Assembly (NCBI GenBank): GCA_009760855.2
Contig: WPIO01000213.1
Span: 225,001 to 289,000 of the forward strand
DNA from: Cristatella mucedo
Lineage: Eukaryota > Bryozoa > Phylactolaemata > Cristatellidae
Reading direction: 5' to 3'
Length of the DNA stretch: 64,000 bases
Shown: piece by piece, positions 12,241 through 21,723 of the stretch
How positions within the stretch are numbered: position 1 is the first letter of the stretch
Layout of the letters: each line of letters opens with the position of its first letter
Notes under the pieces: generated by a model
Database searches by the model: none
The model's input: the letters and a program-made list of their open reading frames with translations, nothing else
Told to the model about the DNA's origin: nothing
Program-made: the position numbers and the translations under genes

Positions 12241-13737
12241 TCACGCGTAGAGCTTGCTGCGAGGGCACGACCGGCTAGCGAGGCGCGGCCTCTCGGCTGG
12301 CGGCGGCGAGGCCGCCACTTCCGGCCGAGAACGGTCGACGTCGCCGCGCTGCCTCGTCTCCTCGGGCGTCGCCGCCGCCGCTTTTGACAGGCTGTGCTTG
12401 CGAAGCAGATAAGGCAGATAGAACCAGGCATCGAAGTCATCGTCGACGGCACCTGCTGCGTTGCCATCTCGCTGCGCCGTCGCGGCGGGGCGAGGCGCGG
12501 CGGCGGCGGCGCCCTTTGGCTCTCTGCCGCTGCCGCTTCCACCGCCGCCATCTTGTGGCTCTCGGCGGTTGGCCTTTGCGGACGTCGTCGTCGTCGTCGA
12601 CGAGCCGGCGCCAACGTTGCGTTGCCAACGTTGCGTTGCCAACGTTGTCAAGTCGCGGCCCCAGAAGCCCTGCAGAGGCACGGCTGCAGGCCAGCGGCGG
12701 CGGAGGCCACCGCCGCCGGCGCGGTCGCCGGGTTCGGGTGCTGCCGAGTACATGGTCAATATGACGCTCTGGTCGTGACTGGCCAGGCCGGCGTCGAGCA
12801 GGGCCTCAACGCGCGCGCGGTAGTCGGCGCAGAAGCGCAGCATCGCCTCTCCTGTGGCGAGCACGAAGGCGCCGCTCACCCAGTCGACGCCGAAGCGCAT
12901 GACGCTCTCAGCGGGCTCGCGGCCGACTTTCGCGAAGTCGTACACCTGTGAGAATGCGACGGCCTCGCGACGCTGACACGGCGACGCGCGTAGCTCGAAC
13001 CGACGGGTTCGGTCGTCGCCACCGCCGCTGCTGGCCAGCTGCCGGAACGCTCCCACGTCGAGCCAGGCGAAGTTCGGCGTAGCGAACGCGTCGTCCTTGA
13101 CCGCGCGAGCCAGCAGCTCGTACTTCGCGTGCATCGCGCACACGTAGGCGGCGTTCGTCGTCTTGGGCGGCTCGGACGGATACGAGGACTGGTCGAAGAT
13201 GGCCTGCGTTCTGTTCTGCAGCGAGAACGCCCACAAAGAGGCTCGGTCGATCAGCAACGTCTTGGTCGGCAACTGCCGGCGGAGCTGCCGGAAGAGGCCG
13301 GCCATGGCCGGATCGTCGAAGTAGGCGACTACGGGGTTGTCGACGAGCGCAAACGTCCGTATCCAGTCACGATACGTGCTCGGCCCTCGTAGCGGACCGT
13401 GGACTCCTTTCACGAACGTTCCTATGTTGAAGTACGCAGTCACCACTGTCACGCTGTAGTCGTCGGCTTCTCGCGACTGAGCGGTGGGCGAGAGGTGACG
13501 TCGCTGCTGCATCCACACTTTCGCGACGCTGCCGCCGCCGTCGCCAGGTGGCGGCAGCTCGAGCTCCCCTTCGACCGACCAGGCTGCGTCGGCGTCTATG
13601 CGGTAATAGTAGACGGCTCCCACGAGCGCCACGATGAGCAGGGGCGGCAGAAGCGCTCGTGAGAGCGCCCGCTTGCCTCTGCGGCGGCAGCAGAGCCGCT
13701 CGGCTCCAGCTGCTGCATCCGGCTCGCAGCCACCCAT
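12241..13737 (-). CDS. HtrL/YibB-like type II membrane protein (gene A)
   Basis: A 498-codon single open frame. A basic N-terminus (CCRRRGKRALSRAL) is followed by one membrane segment at about residues 27-47 (LLPPLLIVALVGAVYYY), as in Golgi type II enzymes. Residues about 95-350 resemble the HtrL/YibB family, known in bacteria from lipopolysaccharide loci and present in many invertebrates: VTVVTAYFNIGTF, LRGPSTYRDW, NPVVAYFDD, TNAAYVCAMHAKYELL, FAWLDVG and GVDWVSGAF. The usual guess is a glycan-related enzyme, but the activity is not established. The C-terminal 150 residues are low complexity (Gly/Ser/Thr/Ala-rich, with a repeated 15-base unit near 12604-12650) around a conserved-looking WFYLPYLLRKH. 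The gene is GC-rich. A paralogue lies head to head at 63.15 kb. Confidence 0.8.
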   Translation of the reverse strand: MGGCEPDAAAGAERLCCRRRGKRALSRALLPPLLIVALVGAVYYYRIDADAAWSVEGELELPPPGDGGGSVAKVWMQQRRHLSPTAQSREADDYSVTVVTAYFNIGTFVKGVHGPLRGPSTYRDWIRTFALVDNPVVAYFDDPAMAGLFRQLRRQLPTKTLLIDRASLWAFSLQNRTQAIFDQSSYPSEPPKTTNAAYVCAMHAKYELLARAVKDDAFATPNFAWLDVGAFRQLASSGGGDDRTRRFELRASPCQRREAVAFSQVYDFAKVGREPAESVMRFGVDWVSGAFVLATGEAMLRFCADYRARVEALLDAGLASHDQSVILTMYSAAPEPGDRAGGGGLRRRWPAAVPLQGFWGRDLTTLATQRWQRNVGAGSSTTTTTSAKANRREPQDGGGGSGSGREPKGAAAAAPRPAATAQRDGNAAGAVDDDFDAWFYLPYLLRKHSLSKAAAATPEETRQRGDVDRSRPEVAASPPPAERPRLASRSCPRSKLYA

Positions 13738-13912
13738 CTTCGAATGCCTCGGATCGCCGGCCGAACGGCGAGCCGCGCGCGAGCGTTGGAAAGTTCGCAG
13801 GGCGCGAAACTTCGAACGCAGAGACGCTCGACGAGAGCGACGCGCTTTAGCGCGGCGGCGTGCGTCGGCAGCAGCGTTGGCAGTTTGTCGAGAGCTCGAG
13901 TGTGCCGAGTAG

Positions 13913-14083
13913 ATATAAAATGAATGGCATGTAGCCTAGGGCTCGATTGAATGACGTCATCAATTAAACAAATCGTCCTCCGATAAACAATCTCGCTTCC
14001 GCTCGATCGTTTATCGTCGTCCGATTTATTTAATGGCTGCCGTCATTATCGAGACCCTATTCTCCATACCCTTCATTTTATAT
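13913..14083. repeat. Long imperfect palindrome (MITE-like hairpin)
   Basis: ATATAAAATGAA at 13913 is mirrored by TTCATTTTATAT ending at 14083. Between them TCGAT(TG)AATGACG, ATTAAACAAATCG and CGATAAACAATCTCG find near-complementary partners, giving arms of about 78 bases. The outer ends put a TATAAAA box on each strand. It lies between HtrL-like gene A and the left end of the viral element. It could be a small non-autonomous transposon or the 5' region of gene A. Confidence 0.75.
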
Positions 14084-14250
14084 TTACTAAGAGTTATTTA
14101 GCTTTATGTGTCTATATAATAGATACAAATATTAAGTCTTTTTTGCCGTTCAATCTCGTTGCGTCTGGAGGCAAGCACGTTAATCATTGGTCCAGTAAGT
14201 CAACTGGCTGGCTGACTTATTCAAATTTGGTATATGAACTTTACCCTGTA

Positions 14251-14922
14251 CTAGGATAGATGATCATTCCAGTCACCCTCTGGGCATTGACTTGAACTAA
14301 ATAAGAATGGTAAGGATAGATGATCGTACAAGTCACCATTTAGGCATCGACTTGTACTAAACAAGAATGACAAGGATAGACGATCGTACAAGTCACCATT
14401 TAGGCATCGACTTGTACTAAACAAGAATGACAAGGATAGACGATTGAACAAGTCACCATTTAGGTATAGACTTGCACTAAGATTTACTAAGTTATTAGTT
14501 GTTATACACATTCCTCCCCGAGCCGTGTCACCCTGTGGGCATCGACACGAACTCCCAAGAAAGATGCAGGATAGATGATCGTACAAGTCACCATTTAGGC
14601 ATCGACTTGCACTAGGCGAGAATGGTAAGTAAAGATGATCGTACAAGTCACCCTCTGATGATCGACTTGAACTAGGAGAGATTGACAAGGATAGATAATC
14701 ATTCAAGTCACCCTCTGGGCATCGACTTGAACTAGTATTGACGGTTAACCCAATTAACTCAGTAATGAATGATCTTATTTCCCTTACAGAGTCAAGCATA
14801 TTCGCCAACTCTACTTTCTCCTCAGAGAAAAATTCCATTTCTGGAACTTCAATAATATACTCATTAGCATCGAACAAATAATCGCCATCGTAATCGAACA
14901 TAATCTCATTACAAAACGCCAT
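14251..14922 (-). CDS. Tandem-repeat protein of unknown function at left end of viral element
   Basis: An intact 223-codon frame. The first 65 residues are acidic (MAFCNEIMFDYDGDYLFD). The remainder is about eight units of 20 residues built on SRCLNGDLYDHLSLSFLFS, with a conserved Cys and GD. The DNA unit is 60 bases, and each unit carries a small inverted repeat (see findings). The upstream sequence lacks the TATAG-ATG motif seen before other genes in the element. It may be a real protein or a structured repeat array that happens to stay open. No family recognised. Confidence 0.5.
   Translation of the reverse strand: MAFCNEIMFDYDGDYLFDANEYIIEVPEMEFFSEEKVELANMLDSVREIRSFITELIGLTVNTSSSRCPEGDLNDYLSLSISPSSSRSSEGDLYDHLYLPFSPSASRCLNGDLYDHLSCIFLGSSCRCPQGDTARGGMCITTNNLVNLSASLYLNGDLFNRLSLSFLFSTSRCLNGDLYDRLSLSFLFSTSRCLNGDLYDHLSLPFLFSSSQCPEGDWNDHLS
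14266..14735. repeat. 60-bp tandem repeat array with hairpin in every unit
   Basis: Eight units start near 14266, 14326, 14386, 14446, 14522, 14582, 14642 and 14702. Each has CAAGTC - 14-base loop - GACTTG or a variant. The units at 14326 and 14386 extend this to 9-bp arms (GTACAAGTC / GACTTGTAC). The 14522 unit changes both arms together (CGTGTC / GACACG). Confidence 0.85.
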
Positions 14923-15033
14923 TTTGGAAAGGAAGATAACTGCTACTCACGTGACATATCAGGAATTCCAGAAGTCTAAATTTAGTACATGATGTAATAC
15001 GATTAAGAAAACGATTTTTATTATTATAAGACA

Positions 15034-15435
15034 ATGTCAGACCTTTGAACAAAATACGCAAATACCAAGTATAATCAAATACTTTTAGATAATGATAGAA
15101 TTAAAGGTTGCTTAACAAAACTAATACGTATTAGATATAGTTTTCAATTTTTAGGCATCTTACTATCTTTTGCAATTACAGTAACCAGTACTTACATTCA
15201 AAAACATGAGGAACTTTCTCACGTAGTAACAGTATTAGGTCCACTATCAACAATGATAATCTCAATAGATAGTACAATATCACAAATTGATAGAAGGAAA
15301 AGATCTACTCTTCAAGCAAATCATAGTCTAGTTTCAAAGATTGTTGATGCATTAGACGATGATAAAATAACTAAAGAAGAATTTGATGAAATATTAATTG
15401 AACCATTAGAAATTCCAGACTCTTCTAAGGCTTAA
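15034..15435 (+). pseudogene. Single-pass membrane / helical protein, one early stop
   Basis: Reading from ATG 15034 gives 133 codons with a TGA at codon 5, then an open frame to the stop at 15433-15435. A hydrophobic helix (FQFLGILLSFAITVTSTYI) at about residues 38-56 is followed by a polar helical region with QIDRRKRSTLQANHSLVSK and an acidic tail. The stop could be a decayed CGA codon, and alternatively translation could start later at 15253. No family recognised. Its 3' end overlaps the convergent integrase gene by 11 bases. Confidence 0.5.
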
Positions 15436-16175
15436 CAACGTGTAATTCCTCACTAACAAAACTTCTTTTAACATCATTTACCCAATATCTAACAGCTTGT
15501 TCTTGCAATATCACTATTCTAACGATAGAATGTTTAGTTAAACTCCATATTGGGTCTGTAGCTCTTCTTATTTTTTCATCTTCTCCTTTACCTGGTTTTA
15601 ATAAATATCTAACAGTTGCTCCAAGTTCTAATAATGGTTCTTGTTCTCCTACTTTTCTGTGATATTTTGGTTTCTTTAGTTTTACTTTTCCTTTTTTATC
15701 GCTTTAACAGGTTTTTCACCTATTGCTTTCGTAACACTAATATTTAGATAATCAATAATCTTTGGTAAATTATCAATCCACTCTCTGTATCTGGTATATT
15801 CTCCTTGATTGAAACTTTCTATTTCTTTTTCATACTGAGCAATAAATGCTCTCTCAGCAACTGTTCTATTCATTCTTTCAACTAATGCAACACTCTTTTT
15901 ACTAGTACCTTCAATAAGTTGTCATTCATGTTTTTTCATTTCTTTAGCAAACTCTTCTTTAAATTCTGATCCTGGATAAACTGTCATTTTCTTAGGCCAT
16001 TTCAAAGGACTTTATTTATTGTAAATATCTATTATTGCTTTTGTTACTTCTTTAGAAGACTTTGTTTTAAGAGGTCTTGATTCTTTATATCTACTAGCAA
16101 CATCAATAACACTCAAAGCATATTTATATCCAGAATCATTAGGCATATACAAAATGTCTGCTTGTCATTATCTAC
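15425..16175 (-). pseudogene. Polinton RVE-family integrase, 5'-truncated and broken
   Basis: The retroviral-type DDE core is readable in one main frame. First Asp block: YALSVIDVASRYKE (Asp codon 16102-16104). Second block: PLKWPKKMTVYPGSEF, where the family has Asp and this copy has Tyr (codon TAT, 15976-15978). Third block: ALVERMNRTVAERAF with the catalytic Glu. The C-terminal SH3/chromo-like region (ATVRYLLKPGKG, DPIWSLTKHSIVRI) follows. In-frame TAA and TGA codons interrupt it. The N-terminal zinc-binding region is missing; the sequence runs straight into the fibre gene at about 16170. It would have inserted the element's DNA into the host genome. Neighbours match the usual Polinton order of integrase at one end. 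Not functional. Confidence 0.88.
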
Positions 16176-16685
16176 ATATGATTTAGTTGCAACATCCAGA
16201 GGATTAACAGGATTTGCAACGTTTGTTATTGAATATCCTGCCATATCAATATTTGTTGTAGATGGAAATGCTTTCAATAATACATCCCTTTTCATCCCAC
16301 CATAAGTAACACAAAAGTCATCATCTAATACTGTTGGTTTGGTATTACTTGAATTCCAATAAGTAGATGTTATAGCAAAACTATTCATGTTTAAATCTCC
16401 AGTCATTGTATCACCAGTCTTCTTAACATAATTACTTACTTGACCAGTATTTACTGCATCAGTTGGATTAACACCTGGAGCAAGATTAGTAGTTGTCTTA
16501 CCACCGAGATTAAGTGTTGTTCCTGTATTAACAACAAATTTAGAATCTGCATAAGATTTTGTAACTACATCTGAATCATTAAATGGACCAGATAAATTAG
16601 TAATTCGATTTTCATTTGCATTCAAATCAGATATAATACTTCCGTTTATTTTTGAAACAAAGTCTTCATCACGAAACTTGGACAT
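16113..16685 (-). CDS. Phage-tail-fibre-like repeat protein (fibre 1)
   Basis: 190 codons, preceded by ATATATAGAAA directly before the ATG. It contains repeats of the type N.I.NL..P....D.VTKSYAD, a VKKTGDTMTGDLNM box and a DVATKSYVDND box. These repeats are typical of bacteriophage tail fibres, which form trimeric beta-rich stalks. The last 19 codons read into integrase sequence, suggesting a deletion fused the two genes and removed the fibre's own C-terminal head. Related proteins lie at 27.3, 28.2, 29.1 and 59.3 kb. A role as a receptor-binding spike is inferred, not shown. Confidence 0.7.
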   Translation of the reverse strand: MSKFRDEDFVSKINGSIISDLNANENRITNLSGPFNDSDVVTKSYADSKFVVNTGTTLNLGGKTTTNLAPGVNPTDAVNTGQVSNYVKKTGDTMTGDLNMNSFAITSTYWNSSNTKPTVLDDDFCVTYGGMKRDVLLKAFPSTTNIDMAGYSITNVANPVNPLDVATKSYVDNDKQTFCICLMILDINML

Positions 16686-17498
16686 TTTCTATATATTCAT
16701 TGATTATTATTTTACTTCTATCTAATACCTCTCTGACTATTGGACTTATTCTTGCAAATCTAAACGGATCTTCTTCTTCAGCAACTTGTATTTCTACTTT
16801 TTTTATATACTATTTTATATCAAAACCAAAACTTTTCTTATTGTTAAATCTACCATAATCACTTATTATATCAAATTCAAAGTCATAGTATTTTTCATCT
16901 TTAAGTAAATACATAAAAAATGGTTCTCTTATTGGCATATAAAAAATATAACTTGTTGGAATTCTTACAGTCCCAGCTGCTACAAAATCTTTGGGAATAT
17001 CTTCACAATTCAATCCAGGAACAAAGATTTCAAATTCACTATCAAAGCATCTACTTTATTTTAGCACATAAAATCCCAATAAACATTGAGCAAGATATCG
17101 TTTTGGGACAAAATCTTCTACTATACTTCTAGACCATAAACATTTTATCTCAATTAATGCATCTTCATCTATAATTCCATCTGGAGAATATCTATAAACA
17201 CCATCACTAGTAAAGCAATCATTTGCATTTTCAATACTTCTATCTAATTTCATTTCTAAATATTTAGCAGCTATTGGTTCGAATACCTTACCAAATAACA
17301 TTTGAGGAAATCTCATTGACTGAGAGTTAGCAATATATTTTTTAGTTTTCTATTAGCAATTAATTCTATATCACAATCAATATGTGAACCAAAAACCATA
17401 TCATTTTCTAAAGCAGAATACACTTCTGATCCACCAATATTTAAACTCATAGATCTCTTCCACTCATCAGACCCTTGAATAAAACTTGTTTTTTGCAT
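16669..17498 (-). pseudogene. YqaJ / lambda-exonuclease-like nuclease, frameshifted
   Basis: Three overlapping reading-frame blocks follow each other. The N-terminal block has QGSDEWKRSMSLNIGGSEV. The middle block has FGKVFEPIAAKYLE, then TSDGVYRYSPDGI and ALIEIKCLW, which is the D-(x)n-ExK catalytic set of the PD-(D/E)XK YqaJ family. The C-terminal block is rich in aromatic and acidic residues. At least two frameshifts separate the blocks. Such enzymes are 5'-3' exonucleases paired with single-strand annealing in viral recombination. Its 3' end overlaps the fibre 1 start, so the fibre's TATAG motif is embedded in this coding region. Confidence 0.72.
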
Positions 17499-17609
17499 TA
17501 TATTTAGTTATTATAATTTTATTGAAAATCTTTTCCATCATATACCATATTTCCTTTACTACAAGTGAAATTAGCACCACTTCCATGTGAAGTTAGTTCA
17601 GCACTATTC

Positions 17610-19032
17610 TCACAAATAGTGGATTATTAATGTAGTTCCAGCAGGTACAGCACTATTGAATTCAACAGTTACATCAAGTCTAGAAGTAACTCTAAGAGGC
17701 TCATCATTGTATTGCAAGTCAACAACGTGAATAGGATAAAGTGACATCCATTCTGAGAAAGAAACACCAGTAGGATTAGCAAGCTCATTAACACCAAGAT
17801 ATTGTTTTCTGAAAGCCGTGAAATCCATGTCGGCAGGTGCATGCTTACCTTTTTTAGGTTCACTAGATCTTGTAGCAGCAGGATATTGTTTAGATTCATT
17901 AGCAAGAACTGAAACACTTTAAAATATCACAATGATTGTAAGTACAAGGATTACCAGTGTAACTATCATATTTATCTGCATCTTGAGCCGCAACGATCAA
18001 CCACCTAACTTTATCAATTGTATTTTGAACTGATAGAGTTTTAACAAATCTAAGATTTTGGTTGAAGGTATTTAAAGTAATATCTTCATAACGTCTAACT
18101 CTGTAATTAAATCTAATTTTCTTTGATCTCTCACTTGAAATATCTGCAAGTGCTCTTTGAATAATTTCTTTTGGTGTTACACATGGTAAAACGAGTCTCA
18201 TTTTTGACATTGCAGTTCTGAAAGCAGTATAGACACCTTGTCCATTACCAATATCAACTGATTTCGTAACCACTGCGTTATTTGTGTCATTTGCACCTCC
18301 ACTTATTCCAGTCAAAATAATATCTCTACCAAATCCACCAACACGAGTCATTTCAAGTGTAAATGGAATATTATAAAGAATTATATTCATATCAGCACAG
18401 AAACCGGAGATTCTTGATAGAGGTAATGCAATACTGAAATTTCCAACCTCGTCAATAGTGTTATTTATAACTTCTCTTCTAACTACATATCCAAAATTTG
18501 AAGCACTAGCTGTAGTAGCAATAGGACTTACATAAGAAGTAAGAGTTGTCGATAAATCTTTAATTCCACTTGCTTCATCTTTTCTCCATCTACTAGCAAG
18601 GCCTTCAGTTCTGTTATATTCATTCGGATAACATAGAAGACCCATTAGTGCTGAAACACTTCCTAAACCTTCCTTTAGTGGACGACTTTCAATCTCTTCA
18701 GTGCCAAGTCTAACTCTCATACTACTAAACATCCATGCACCAGCATTATTAACAAGACTGAATGCAAGATTTCTATGAGGAGTACTATAAGCACCAGCAG
18801 CAGCTGTTTGTACGTGTATTTGTCCTTCAAGTAAAAGATAACTATCAGGTAGGACATAGCACGTCTGTTGTTCACCAGGAACTATGAAACTAACTAATTT
18901 ACTAGTAACACTATCAGTCTCATTTCCATTAACTTGATAAAACTCTGTAATCTGTGATAATCTTTATTTTTTAAATTCAGGAAACTCAGGATCTCCAAGT
19001 TCGAGTATACTATTGATAGGTACACTTGCCAT
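17610..19032 (-). pseudogene. Major capsid protein, Polinton double-jelly-roll type
   Basis: Starts at ATG 19032 behind TATATAGAGAAGAA. An in-frame TAA lies about 20 codons in, then the frame is open for 277+ codons (18732-17899), followed by a frame change and the C-terminal block to 17610. Recognisable parts: VSFIVPGEQQTCY, FSLVNNAGAWMFSSMRVRLG, a long central block, and MSLYPIHVVDLQYND near the end, as in the invertebrate F54H12.2-like/Polinton capsid proteins. The total length, about 470 codons, is a little short for the family. It would form the hexameric capsomers. The gene sits between the nuclease and a coiled-coil protein, and the penton-like genes follow upstream. Assignment is from overall look and context rather than a single signature. 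Confidence 0.65.
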
Positions 19033-19374
19033 TTCTTCTCTATATAAAAAACTAAAAATTTTATTTTTGTACTTATAATCCAGCTCCTAATCTTTTCTTT
19101 ATGTTTCCACCATAAGTATCAATCCTAGGACTAACATAGGGAACAACAGCTTTATCATTAATTGTAATCTGTGATAATCTTTATTTTTTAAATTCAGGAA
19201 ACTCAGGATCTCCAAGTTCGAGTATACTATTGATAGGTACACTTGCCATTTCTTCTCTATATAAAAAACTAAAAATTTTATTTTTGTACTTATAATCCAG
19301 CTCCTAATCTTTTCTTTATGTTTCCACCATAAGTATCAGTCCTAGGACTAACATAGGGAACAACAGCTTTATCA
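18946..19374. repeat. 217-bp tandem duplication across the capsid gene start
   Basis: 18946-19157 and 19163-19374 are nearly identical; I see one mismatch. Each copy holds the capsid gene's first codons with its TATAG motif and the last codons of the neighbouring coiled-coil gene. The duplication leaves a decoy start at 19248. Confidence 0.92.
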
Positions 19375-19880
19375 ATTACTTTCTCTATTTCTTTATATGC
19401 TTTAGGATCATTCTCTATAAGAGTCTCTGAATAGTCTTCTACTTCTGGTTCATCTTCTTCTATCTTTGCCTTTCTACTTTTTTTTAGATTTTTTCTTAGT
19501 AACCTTTTCAAGCATAACTTCTTTTAGTTTAAGATCCATCTCTTTCATCTTTCTATCATATTTTCATCTTTTCTTTTTTTCTCAAGCTCATATTCAAGTT
19601 CTTTCTTTCTTTTTTCTCCTTCAAGTTTATCATCCATCTCTCTTCGTTTAACAGCATTATCATGATCCATATTTTCTTTCTTTGTCTGTAGTTCAGTAAG
19701 CTTTCTTGCTTGATGCATTTCAATACCTTTGTTGGCAATACTTAATCCTGCATCAAAAACTTTACTTGCGGTGCCTAAAACTTGATTAGAGATATTAAGA
19801 GCAGCATCATCTTTTGCTCCAGATCCACGATATTTTTCACCATGTATTCTTTGATGACCAACTCTTGCATAGCTACCCAT
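19290..19880 (-). pseudogene. Charged coiled-coil virion-type protein, frameshifted
   Basis: Preceded by AATATAGAGCAATGG. Begins MGSYARVGHQRIHGEKY, then a helical segment (DAGLSIANKGIEMHQARKL) and a long Lys/Glu-rich coiled coil up to about residue 110, where a stop intervenes. A second block (19511-19290) in a shifted frame has EPEVEDYSETLIENDPKA and ends GGNIKKRLGAGL. No family recognised. Its position between capsid and penton genes suggests a structural or core protein. Confidence 0.5.
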
Positions 19881-19889
19881 TGCTCTATA

Positions 19890-20822
19890 TTACTTTGAAA
19901 TTTCTATTGTTGCAACTAGATCAGTGATAATACTTACAGGATTTCCATTTTGATCTGTTAAAATTATCTTAAAACTACTTATTCCATCTATATCTCCTCG
20001 TGTTAGTAAATATAATACATTAGGAATATGCAGATCAACTTTATCTCCAGGGTTAATATCATTAATATCTATAATATATAAAGAACTACATTGCTCTAAG
20101 AATCCTTTTCTTCTTTCTACATAATTAAAATTAATAATAATTAATAATTAATAATTAATCTTAAAAGGATCAACCAAATCACAATCAACACTTATCCATC
20201 GTATTCCTTTATTGTCTGGCATTAACATTTTATTCCATGCTTTAAAGATTCCTACAAAGTACATTGCTTTTTCAATTGCTTCATATGGTGTTCCACCTAC
20301 AAGAGAACTATCAAATGTTTCTTGTTGATTTGAATTAAAACCAAGAGCATCTCCAATTGAATTTACAGCAAAATTAGAATTACTTCCAAGTAGAACAATA
20401 TAATCGCCAACTATTTGCATTAGTATTCTATCATCTGTATCAACACTAAATTTTATACCTGTACTATTTCTTTTAGTAGTATCATAAAAAGCACTAACTG
20501 TTGATGTTGTTGGACCATTTGGAGCAACAATGGTTTTTGGTTGAGGTACTGATAAATGCTCTATTTAGAGCTGCTGTTGTTTAAATTGAATCATAATAAC
20601 CAAGAGCAATTGTAATATATGCAGGAGACACATCAGTCATAGACCACTTAGACCAAAGTTTATCTTTACATCTTTAAGTATATTTAATACTACTTTATTA
20701 GTATAAGTGAATTCTACTCTACGCAATCCAATTTTATTATAACCTGAATCAGATCCAATCATAAGAGGTGGATATAATGTTTTTGATTCTGAACTACTAG
20801 TTCCAGTTAATCTTATTGACAT
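19890..20822 (-). pseudogene. Penton-like minor capsid protein (copy A), frameshifted
   Basis: Start behind TTTAATATAGAAAA. The N-terminal block MSIRLTGTSSSESKTLYP continues with GLRRVEFTYTNKVV. A middle block at 20420-20148 includes RWISVDCDLVDPF. The end carries FKIILTDQNGNPVS and TDLVATIEI. The TDQNG(N/x) turn before the last strands is the hallmark I know from Polinton/adintovirus single-jelly-roll penton proteins. Several frame changes interrupt it. It would sit at the five-fold vertices. A second protein with the same ending lies directly upstream. Confidence 0.6.
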
Positions 20823-20831
20823 TTTTCTATA

Positions 20832-21698
20832 TTAAACTTCAAGAACTTCTATAGAAACTGGAATATTTTGAGAAATTAAAATCTAATAGATTTTGGTTTT
20901 GATCAGTAATGGCAATTACTATATCAGATATAGAGTAATTAGCAACATTATGATATTCAATAGTTTTTGGTTCATAAACCATCAAATTCCACGAATAAGC
21001 ATCATAAGGAATACTAGCCAATACTTGTGATTCTTTTCCATTTATAAAACTAGTTCCACTAGCAACCATATTACAATTTACAACTATACAATCAATATTG
21101 GCAACAAATACTTCATTCTCAGAATTAACCTTAGTGTTGGGTGTACAAACAACGGGTGTAATATCAGGATACATCTTTGCAAAGTCAGCAGTTGAAAGTG
21201 TTGTATAAGCAGCAGAAGTAAATCCTAACATAGTAGAAAGAGTAGATTTAATTGCAAGGAATGACCACCCAACAGGTAATTTAATCCATGACTTTGAAGT
21301 TGCAGTATCAAGACCTATTTGAAACTTATCAGTTGTTGCTCCAGATTGTGTAATCGAATTATTAATTGTATCAGCAATTCCAAGATTTATATCATCAGTT
21401 GTACCACCATATATTCCAGGACTTAATTTAATAGTTTGTTCTGAACCACCAGTAACTCTATAGAAAAAATTATTATTAGTTTCAGTTATATTTCTATAGA
21501 GTTAGTTGCAGCGAATTTCTCAAAGCAAATCTTAAAGTGTTTGCCTCTTAATAATATTGGTGTATTAACCCTAGCTCTGATTGCATTAGTAGTACCAGTT
21601 AAATTGAAAACATATCCTTCTTTACTTGCTTGACTATTTTTCCTAATACTTTCAAGATTTTTTAGTATTTCACTAGCATTTTTTACCAGGTCACTCAT
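20832..21698 (-). pseudogene. Penton-like minor capsid protein (copy B), frameshifted
   Basis: Start behind ATATATAGAA. The first block, 21698-21486, has GYVFNLTGTTNAIRARVNTP. A second block has WIKLPVGWSFLAIKSTL and the third (21231-20839) has VFVANIDCIVVNCNMV, SIPYDAYSWNLMVYEP and ISDIVIAITDQNQNLLDFN, again the ITDQ.x..LDF signature of penton-like proteins. Only about two frame breaks occur. Ten bases separate its stop from the start of copy A. Copies A and B resemble each other only in the C-terminal sheet, so they may be distinct vertex components. Confidence 0.65.
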
Positions 21699-21723
21699 TT
21701 CTATATATTATATAAAAGATTGT

